Positions 26,359 through 33,015 of a DNA stretch of 33,015 bases are shown in pieces (position 1 is the first letter of the stretch; each line of letters begins with the position of its first letter). Below the pieces are notes generated by a model. The model did not search any database. It saw nothing but the letters and a program-made list of their open reading frames with translations, and had not been told where the DNA came from. Location of the stretch: assembly GCF_004340985.1 (NCBI RefSeq), contig NZ_SLYB01000029.1, forward strand, positions 1 to 33,015. Direction: 5' to 3'. This DNA is from Cricetibacter osteomyelitidis. Its GTDB lineage: Bacteria > Pseudomonadota > Gammaproteobacteria > Enterobacterales > Pasteurellaceae. The position numbers and the translations under genes are program-made.

Positions 26359-29300
26359 ATGTCAACCACATTAAAAGTATTAAGTGCCAAAAAAGTGATT
26401 GCCAGCCATCAAATTGAAAAAGGCAACCCGCTTATCATTGACGCAAGAGATAAATCCAATTACCAACTGATCGACGACAGCACCGGTCTTGGTCCACAAA
26501 ACATCATCGCCAAACGCGAAGGCAACGATCTAAAAGTCTTCTTAGAAGACGGTGATATGAGCGCTGATGTAATCATCAAAAATTACTATGATGATCAAAC
26601 AGAAAACACCAGCAACTTGCTTGTAGGTCAACACGAAAACGGCAACATCTACGCCTACGTACCGGAATCCGGAATAAAAACCGATGCGGTAAGTATGCTC
26701 GCTGAAGAAGTTATCGCACCACAAGCCTTAGGCGGCGAAGAAATCGGCGCCTTCTGGGCATTTAACCCATGGTGGTTATTGGCACTTGCACCGATTGCAG
26801 CAGGGATTGCGATTGCGGCGAGTAGTGGGGGGAGTGATAGTGGAAATAATGGTGGGAATAGTAAACCCAATACCCCACGAGTACCGGGTGATGTAGACGG
26901 TGACGGAGATGCGGATGATAATGACAACGATACAACGACAGAAAAAGGTGCACCAAAAGTAAGTGTTCCTGAAGCAGAAGACGGTTTTATTAACAAAGAT
27001 GAAGCGGATTCTGATGGCGGCGTACCGGTAGAGGTCACCTTACCGAAGAACACCAAAGAAGGGGATACGGTTACGGTGATAGTAACCAAGCCGGATGGTT
27101 CAAAAACTGAAGTTCCACATGTTGTAACAGGAACAGAAGAAAGTGCAGGTAAAGTGGCGGTGACAATCCCAACCACAGAGATAGCCACAGACGGTGATTA
27201 TAAAGTAAGTGCCAAAGTGACTACACCGGATGGTCAGTCGAGCAAAGAAAGTGCGGAAGTGCCGTTTAAGGTAGACCAGACTGCACCGGCAGCACCGGAT
27301 GCGGAAGCCCAAACCGATGGTTCAGTAACCGTTACACCGAAAGATGAGAACCCGGTAACGGTTAAATACACGGATGAAAATGGTAAAGAGCAGGAATTTA
27401 CGGTGAAGAAAGATGATACGGGAAATTGGGTATCGGAAGGTAAACCGGAAAATGTCACCATAGATTCGAATACGGGTAAAGTCACGATTTCGGCAACGGA
27501 AGTGAAAGATGACTCAACGGTAACCGCAACATCGAACGATCCGGCAGGTAATACTGCAAAAGATGAAGCTGAAGCCAAAACACCTGAGATAACAGAAAAA
27601 CCAATTATCGATATTACTGAAATTGCCGGTGATACGCAGGCTGCTGATTTCAACGACGATGGTACTGCAGCAACCCAGCCATCCGATATTTATGCTCAAA
27701 TTAGCCCGGCAGAAGCAGCTGGCGGTTTCTTAATTCGTGGTACGAGCAAAGATATTACAGATGGTATTACTGTAACGATTTCCGAAAAAGGTGGTACAGC
27801 TATTGTTACGAAAACCGCAACATTGGCTGAAGATGGTAGTTGGTCGGTAATGGTTGATGCAAATAGCCTTACCGATTACTCTTCGACAAAAGAATATGAA
27901 GTGAAAGCATCCGGTACTTCAGCAACGGGAGTCGTAGAAGACATAGATTATACAGCTTCTACACCGCAAGTAACAGAAATCAAATTAAAAGACAATTTAA
28001 CTGATGAACCACTGGTTGATGGTACTTATCAGTATACTGATTTTTATACAGATGGTGATGCGAAATATGTCGGTGATGTATCAAGTGCAACCGGTTTATC
28101 AACAGCAACAAGTCTGGCAACCGGTTTGACTAATGATAAAGCGGCAGTGCTGGAATTTACCCTAGATAAAGCTCCGGTAGCGGGCCAAGTGGTGAAAGTC
28201 TATCGTTATGAATTGTCGGAAAATTCTACTGAATATGGTAAAACTGATGTTAGCAGTGATATGACAACATCAGATGATTTGACCTACACCGTTATACCGA
28301 AAGGCGATAATGTATTGAAAGATACTTATAGTCAAGGCTATCGCTATGAGGTAGTTATTGAAGATAAAAACGGTGATGAACTCTCAACTGGTGCTAAAGG
28401 TACTTTCGATTTCCGTTTAGACAGTTTAGTTGAACAAATGTCTGTTGAGAAGTTTGATATTAATACTGGTGAAGTAGTGTTTGCACCAACAGGTTTATCG
28501 GAAGTGAATGCAACGATCGAGTATCGCTATGCAACGGGTAGCGGTAAGAGCGAATGGGTGAAAGTTGAAGCCGATGCGAGCGGTAAATACAATCTGAAAT
28601 TAACTAATTTTGATCGTTTTGTTGCCGGTGCACTTGAAATTCGTACTACTGATGCAGCGGGTAACGTATCTGAAAGTAAGGTGAGTTTATTGCGTAACTT
28701 ATTCAGTGACTTAACTACTGAAGGTGGTCCACTCACTAATCCGAATAAAGACTTTGATCAATCATTAATTACTAATGGTAATATCTTAGGTAAACAAAAA
28801 ACAGGTACAGCTGCACAAGGTGCGATTACGGCAACTGATGATAATGATACTATTATTGTTGGTTTAGACTATAAACCATTTGGTGGTTTTGGTGTGTCAA
28901 ATGGTTCTATTGGTTCAACAGTGGGGCAAAATATCAATGTTGATCTTGGTGCAGGTAATGACAGTCTCCAAGCTAGAGGTACTGCACAGTCTATGAATAG
29001 CGGTAGAATTGCCATGGGTTCAGGTAGTGATCGAATTTCAATTGATAAGGATCTACTTATTGGAGGATATACCTTTGATTTAGGCCAAATCGAAGATAAA
29101 ACCAGTGATACTAACATTCTGTATGTTGGTGGTAATACGAATAATGCCATTAACTTAAATATTTACGGTGGAGCCGGAAATGATGCGGTACACATTGATG
29201 GTACTATGGATGGTAACAAAACCGTAAACTTAGGTGAAGGTCATAATGAATTGCGTGTCGGTTACGGTACTTCCAGTGGTGGGGATCTTACCAAGAAAAT

Positions 29301-30099
29301 AGATTTTACTGCGGGATCCGGTGATGACATTATCTCTGTAAAAGGTAGTATTAATACTATTGCCGGTCAGACACAAAAATTTGATTTAGGTGATGGAAAC
29401 AATTTTATCGAAGTTGGCAAAAACGTTGATACTGATGGAACTTTCACTTTTGGCAATGGTACCGATACAGTAAACATTAAAGGCACACTAAAAGGCGGAA
29501 TATTTGCATTCGGAGACGGAGACGATAGTGTAACTGTTGGTTCTATTCTGAAATCAGGCACAGATAATGTGAAGATTGATATGGGCAACGGTGATGATGT
29601 CATCACAGTAACCGGAACTGGATTTAATACCGGGAATGGTGCAATTAATGGTGGAGAAGGTAATGACACGATCTTTTTACATGGTGCAGATCTAAAATTA
29701 GATATGAGCCAGGTATTAAATGTTGAAACTATTGATATGCGTACGATAACTGGTGGTACCGGTAATCAAAAAGTAGCGTTTACCCTTGCCGATTTACAAC
29801 GTACAGGCGATAGCATCACCAAACTCTATATTAAAGGTGATGCCGGTGATACGGTAGATTTCGGTAACAACAATGGAAACGGTACTAATAATGCTGCTCG
29901 AACAGACTCTAACGGTAATACAGAATACTGGGATAATGGAGGCACCCGAGAAATCAAAAATAATTGGGCTGTTTGGGAAAAAACAGGTTCTGATATCGTA
30001 GAAAATGGTATCGTGTATGATAAATACACTTACAAAGGTCCAACTGGTCAAGTAAATGATGAAGAGGTTTACATCCAACAAGGCGTTAATATTATCTAG
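26359..30099 (+). CDS. BapA/LapA-type adhesin 2 (1246 aa)
   Basis: Predicted type I secreted adhesin with no cysteine seen. GGGAG lies 11 bases before the ATG. Layout: N-terminal domain 1-130, QALGGEEI, hydrophobic NPWWLLALAPIAAGIAIAA at about 137-155, a Gly/Ser/Asn linker, then an Asp-rich stretch at 178-191 that may bind calcium. Ig-like modules follow at about 198-310, 312-412, 413-545, 545-700 and 700-780, all different from one another and from the adhesin 1 repeats. The RTX-like zone is at about 824-1100 (GAGNDSL, GSGDDII, GEGNDTI). The tail ends EEVYIQQGVNII. Export would need a type I system elsewhere. Its stalk is less than half that of adhesin 1, so it would reach a shorter distance from the cell. 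Confidence 0.88.
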   Translation: MSTTLKVLSAKKVIASHQIEKGNPLIIDARDKSNYQLIDDSTGLGPQNIIAKREGNDLKVFLEDGDMSADVIIKNYYDDQTENTSNLLVGQHENGNIYAYVPESGIKTDAVSMLAEEVIAPQALGGEEIGAFWAFNPWWLLALAPIAAGIAIAASSGGSDSGNNGGNSKPNTPRVPGDVDGDGDADDNDNDTTTEKGAPKVSVPEAEDGFINKDEADSDGGVPVEVTLPKNTKEGDTVTVIVTKPDGSKTEVPHVVTGTEESAGKVAVTIPTTEIATDGDYKVSAKVTTPDGQSSKESAEVPFKVDQTAPAAPDAEAQTDGSVTVTPKDENPVTVKYTDENGKEQEFTVKKDDTGNWVSEGKPENVTIDSNTGKVTISATEVKDDSTVTATSNDPAGNTAKDEAEAKTPEITEKPIIDITEIAGDTQAADFNDDGTAATQPSDIYAQISPAEAAGGFLIRGTSKDITDGITVTISEKGGTAIVTKTATLAEDGSWSVMVDANSLTDYSSTKEYEVKASGTSATGVVEDIDYTASTPQVTEIKLKDNLTDEPLVDGTYQYTDFYTDGDAKYVGDVSSATGLSTATSLATGLTNDKAAVLEFTLDKAPVAGQVVKVYRYELSENSTEYGKTDVSSDMTTSDDLTYTVIPKGDNVLKDTYSQGYRYEVVIEDKNGDELSTGAKGTFDFRLDSLVEQMSVEKFDINTGEVVFAPTGLSEVNATIEYRYATGSGKSEWVKVEADASGKYNLKLTNFDRFVAGALEIRTTDAAGNVSESKVSLLRNLFSDLTTEGGPLTNPNKDFDQSLITNGNILGKQKTGTAAQGAITATDDNDTIIVGLDYKPFGGFGVSNGSIGSTVGQNINVDLGAGNDSLQARGTAQSMNSGRIAMGSGSDRISIDKDLLIGGYTFDLGQIEDKTSDTNILYVGGNTNNAINLNIYGGAGNDAVHIDGTMDGNKTVNLGEGHNELRVGYGTSSGGDLTKKIDFTAGSGDDIISVKGSINTIAGQTQKFDLGDGNNFIEVGKNVDTDGTFTFGNGTDTVNIKGTLKGGIFAFGDGDDSVTVGSILKSGTDNVKIDMGNGDDVITVTGTGFNTGNGAINGGEGNDTIFLHGADLKLDMSQVLNVETIDMRTITGGTGNQKVAFTLADLQRTGDSITKLYIKGDAGDTVDFGNNNGNGTNNAARTDSNGNTEYWDNGGTREIKNNWAVWEKTGSDIVENGIVYDKYTYKGPTGQVNDEEVYIQQGVNII

Positions 30100-30133
30100 C
30101 TTAGTTACTAGTTAATTAGTGCCTATAATCAAT

Positions 30134-30171
30134 CCCCCGATGCAAAAGCATCGGGGGATTTTTGTTTTTTT
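30134..30171 (+). terminator. Terminator after adhesin 2
   Basis: CCCCCGATGC and GCATCGGGGG make a perfect 10-bp stem with an AAAA loop, followed by ATTTTTG and a T run. It begins 34 bases after the adhesin 2 stop. The stem is two pairs longer than in the left copy. Confidence 0.92.
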
Positions 30172-30297
30172 AGATTATTTAAAAGTGTGGCAGATTTCAG
30201 CATAGATTTTTACCAAATCGTCGGATAAGACCTATTCTTTTACTGCAAAAGTCACTCTAAAATTTATTGCTTATATTTCAAAACGTTCTGAAAAATG

Positions 30298-30306
30298 ACC
30301 GCACTT
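30298..30306 (-). repeat. DNA uptake signal core, inverted
   Basis: ACCGCACTT, the counterpart of 24955-24963. No other exact core was seen between that site and this one, a span covering all of cassette 2. Confidence 0.75.
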
Positions 30307-30415
30307 TTGAAATAAAAAAGACTTTTATCACAGAATTACTTGAAATTTTTATAAAAATCTTTAGAATGCCTAAATATTTATTTTACTTTATAGGGAATTG
30401 TTACCATAATGCTGC

Positions 30416-30478
<63 letters not shown>

Positions 30479-30526
30479 ATAAAGGCATTAGTCGCTAACG
30501 TCACACAATTTTTCTCCCCGCTTTCA

Positions 30527-30584
30527 AAAAAACTCAAGGCAAAGGGTACTTACTCGTTAAGTGCTCTTTGCCTTGAGTTTTTTT
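30527..30584 (+). terminator. Very long terminator-like hairpin, right copy
   Basis: Same 26-base arms as the left copy (30527-30552 and 30558-30583). A C-to-T change in the right arm gives a second G-U pair, so pairing is kept. The T run is seven long. Confidence 0.85.
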
Positions 30585-30694
30585 ATTTTTCCGGCTCAAG
30601 TCGTTCTTCGCTTATCCCGTTCAGGCTTAAGCGACAACGAAGTTTCCTACGATATGTTCTTGTTTTTCCTTTAGTTATTTTCACTAATTGGACT

Positions 30695-30712
30695 GTAGCC
30701 ATATAGAGCTAC
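30695..30712 (+). other. Leader hairpin with covariation, right copy
   Basis: GTAGCC faces AGCTAC. Five pairs hold, including a G-C that replaces A-T of the left copy; the innermost pair is lost. Confidence 0.5.
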
Positions 30713-30799
30713 GGTTGGTTTGATATTGTATTTGATTAACGGAAAAGCATTGAACCATCGCAAGGTGTTCATCTCCTTTAACCATATTGAGGTTTATGC

Positions 30800-31456
30800 A
30801 TGAAAAAAACATTACTCGGTTTGAGCATGGTGTTGGCGCTGACAGGCTGTGCACGTGATGCAAACCAATCACTGGAAGTGTGGAACAATTTTGAGAAAAG
30901 CAGTGTTTCCACACAGTTAGGTAACAATCAGGCACTAGTCGTGTTCTATCGCCAAGATGACGTTGCGGGACAAGCTGTGAATATCTATGTAGATGGCAAC
31001 TACCAAGTTTCTCTGTTACCAAATACGTTCTCACCCGTTGCCGTATGTGCTGACAAACACTTATTCAGCACGTCATTTAGCGCAGCGAATAGCTTTGGTA
31101 ACCGTACCCAAGGCGTGAATTACACCTTATCGGTGGGCGAAGTGAACTACGTCAAAGTTAGCCAAGTGAACGGCAAATTAACTTTTGAACGGGTAGAAAG
31201 TGCGGTCGGTTCTGCGGCAGTTTCCAAATTACCAAAAGAAAACCAAACCCTCTCCCGCGTACCCGCACCAACTAACTGTGGCACAGCAGTCATGGCAGTG
31301 GAAAATCTCGAAGCTGGTATGACAGCACCAATCGTTGCCGTGGGCTACGGCAAAGCGGAGCCGATTGTCACCACCTGCGATGCCTACCAAGGCACTCAAC
31401 GCAACCAATGTAACCAACTGAACCGCCGCGTAGAAATCGCGGTATACGGCAACTAA
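30800..31456 (+). CDS. Cassette 3 lipoprotein lacking the OmpA core
   Basis: 218 residues, starting with the same lipoprotein signal (MKKTLLGLSMVLALTGC) and the same N-terminal domain as cassette 2. After Gly173 it jumps in frame to MTAPIVAVGYGKAEP. This removes 71 residues corresponding to 174-244 of the cassette 2 protein, including the Asp and Arg that bind peptidoglycan. The reading frame, the C-terminal Cys-containing strand and the stop are intact, so a shortened lipoprotein could still be made and exported, but peptidoglycan binding should be lost. An exact uptake-signal core at 31198-31206 differs by one base from the cassette 2 sequence. Whether the protein is functional is unknown. 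Confidence 0.82.
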   Translation: MKKTLLGLSMVLALTGCARDANQSLEVWNNFEKSSVSTQLGNNQALVVFYRQDDVAGQAVNIYVDGNYQVSLLPNTFSPVAVCADKHLFSTSFSAANSFGNRTQGVNYTLSVGEVNYVKVSQVNGKLTFERVESAVGSAAVSKLPKENQTLSRVPAPTNCGTAVMAVENLEAGMTAPIVAVGYGKAEPIVTTCDAYQGTQRNQCNQLNRRVEIAVYGN

Positions 31457-31475
31457 TTAGGGAGAACAACGACTT

Positions 31476-33015
31476 ATGTCAACCACATTAAAAGTATTAA
31501 GCGCCAAAAAAGTGATTGCCAGCCATCAAATTGAAAAAGGCAACCAACTTACCATTGAAGCAAGAGATAAATCTAACTATCAATTAATTGATGATCAAAC
31601 CGGACTCGGTCCACAAAACATCATCGTCAAACGTGAAGGCAACGATCTTAAAATCTTCTTAGAAGACGGCGATATGAGCGCTGATGTAATCATTAAAAAT
31701 TACTATGATCAAACAGAAAACACCAGCAACTTGCTTGTAGGTGAACATGAAAACGGCAATATCTATGCCTATGTACCGGAATCCGGAATGAAAACCGATG
31801 CCGTGAGTATGCTCGCGGAACAAGTTGCCGCCCCACAAGCCTTAGGTGGTGAAGAGATCGGCGCCTTCTGGGCGTTTAACCCATGGTGGTTATTGGCACT
31901 TGCGCCGATTGCAGCAGGGATTGCGATTGCAGCGAGTAATGGGGGGAGTGATAGTGGTAATGGTAATAATGGTGGGAATAACAATAATACCGATACTACT
32001 GCGGATAAACCGACTATTACCTTGGAAACCAACGGTAATGTTACGGTAAAACCGGGTGATGACAATACCAAAGTTGTTATTACTTACACCGATGAAGATA
32101 GTAATGACAAAACCGCTACTGTAGAAAAAGATGCAAATGGCAGTTGGAAATCAGATGATTCAAACGTAGAGGTCAATCAGGACGGAACATTCACTATTCC
32201 TGCGAATAAAGTGAAAGATAACAGCGAAGTAAATGCTAAAGGCACGGATGATAAAAACAATACAACAGATGCGGATAGCAAAATTGCTGGCGATACCAAA
32301 AAACCGGGTGACAGCAATGGAGATGGTGTTGTTAATGGCAATGACAATTCTACTGATAAAGCAGAGTTACCGCGTGGTCTTGAACTACCACGTAACACTG
32401 CAGGTGCACCAAATATTGTATTTGGAGAAGATCAAGATGCAGATGGTAAATTAAATGCAGGAGAAAGCGTATCAATAGATGGTAATAGAGCTATCACTCC
32501 GGTTTATATTACGATTCCGGATAAAACCGAAGTAGGTGATAATCTTGTACTCACGATCAATGGGACAGAAAAAGTAATTCCCGTAACCAAAGAAATGATC
32601 ACCGCCGGCTACATTATTGAACAAGTGTCAACGGATAAAGATAGTGATGTCACAGTTACAGCAAAAGTAACTGATCCTGCGGGTAATGAATCTAAAATGG
32701 CGACAGCGGTGTTGGCTGTTGATACTATAGCGCCAACGATAGAACCAACCGTCACCGCAAATTTAGCAGATGGTTCAGTGAGCATTGACTTGCCGGCAGA
32801 TTTAGAAGTCGGTGATAAAGTTGAGGTGAGCTATACACCGGAAGGCACAACAGAGCCGAAGAAAGTGACTTTAACAAAACAGTCGGACGGTACCTTTAAG
32901 TCAGATGATCCGAATGTCGAGGTTAATGAAACTAAAGCGACAATACCGGCCAATAAAGTAGCCGATGGACAGCCGGTAGTGGCAAAAGCGGTGGATGCGG
33001 CAGGTAATGCAGGTC
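31476..33015 (+). CDS. BapA/LapA-type adhesin 3, 5' part, runs off the window
   Basis: Open from ATG 31476 to the window end, at least 513 codons without a stop. GGGAG is 11 bases before the start, 19 bases after the lipoprotein stop. The first 165 or so residues are almost identical to adhesin 2, including QALGGEEI and NPWWLLALAPIAAGIAIAA. Beyond the Asn/Gly linker it diverges. An Ig-like module (TITLETNGNVTVKPGDDN) is followed by an Asp/Asn-rich loop at 279 (DSNGDGVVNGND). A canonical EF-hand loop at 319-330 (DQDADGKLNAGE) comes next, then further Ig-like modules with TDPAGNES and VDAAGNAG endings. The RTX zone and secretion tail, if present, lie outside the window. Confidence 0.88.
   Translation, partial: MSTTLKVLSAKKVIASHQIEKGNQLTIEARDKSNYQLIDDQTGLGPQNIIVKREGNDLKIFLEDGDMSADVIIKNYYDQTENTSNLLVGEHENGNIYAYVPESGMKTDAVSMLAEQVAAPQALGGEEIGAFWAFNPWWLLALAPIAAGIAIAASNGGSDSGNGNNGGNNNNTDTTADKPTITLETNGNVTVKPGDDNTKVVITYTDEDSNDKTATVEKDANGSWKSDDSNVEVNQDGTFTIPANKVKDNSEVNAKGTDDKNNTTDADSKIAGDTKKPGDSNGDGVVNGNDNSTDKAELPRGLELPRNTAGAPNIVFGEDQDADGKLNAGESVSIDGNRAITPVYITIPDKTEVGDNLVLTINGTEKVIPVTKEMITAGYIIEQVSTDKDSDVTVTAKVTDPAGNESKMATAVLAVDTIAPTIEPTVTANLADGSVSIDLPADLEVGDKVEVSYTPEGTTEPKKVTLTKQSDGTFKSDDPNVEVNETKATIPANKVADGQPVVAKAVDAAGNAG

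Noticed and set aside
26800-26816. An AAG triplet in the adhesin 2 N-terminal region that could suggest a LapG protease site
   Set aside because: It lies inside the hydrophobic segment (PIAAGIAIAA), is not preserved in adhesin 1 and no lapD or lapG gene is present.

Overview
The window looks like chromosomal DNA of a Pasteurellaceae bacterium, probably of the Haemophilus/Aggregatibacter lineage. The main sign is the 9-base DNA uptake signal core AAGTGCGGT (or its complement), which I read at least 16 times. The housekeeping genes are of gammaproteobacterial type and the DNA is AT-rich. I cannot name the species from sequence alone.

Positions 1-15 kb are ordinary core genome. A minus-strand polyamine uptake operon (potA-potB-potC-potD) is divergent from pepT, which is followed by a small kinase-fold gene and a 47-residue Gly-rich lipoprotein. 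Next comes the conserved metY-rimP-nusA-infB-rbfA-truB translation and transcription cluster, starting with an initiator tRNA that has its own clear promoter. It is closed by a terminator shared with the convergent 23S rRNA methyltransferase gene rlmL.

Positions 15.3-33 kb are an accessory locus: a tandem array of two-gene cassettes. Each cassette has an OmpA-domain outer-membrane lipoprotein followed 18-30 bases later by a large, cysteine-free surface adhesin of the BapA/LapA type I secretion class. Adhesin 1 (2706 aa) carries about twenty 96-residue Ig-like repeats. Adhesin 2 (1246 aa) has varied Ig-like modules. Adhesin 3 is open to the window edge. All three share an N-terminal globular domain and a hydrophobic PWWLL segment. 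The two complete ones end in an RTX-like region and a type I secretion tail. No type I transporter genes lie in the window.

The locus shows active rearrangement. A frameshifted 3' remnant of a lost adhesin lies between cassettes 1 and 2. A direct repeat of about 2 kb heads cassettes 2 and 3, each copy carrying exactly nine AAGACAG heptamers between two terminators. The lipoprotein of cassette 3 has lost its peptidoglycan-binding core through a 213-base in-frame deletion between 7-base repeats. My working view is a lipoprotein-anchored adhesin family that varies by recombination and possibly by slippage of the heptamer tract.
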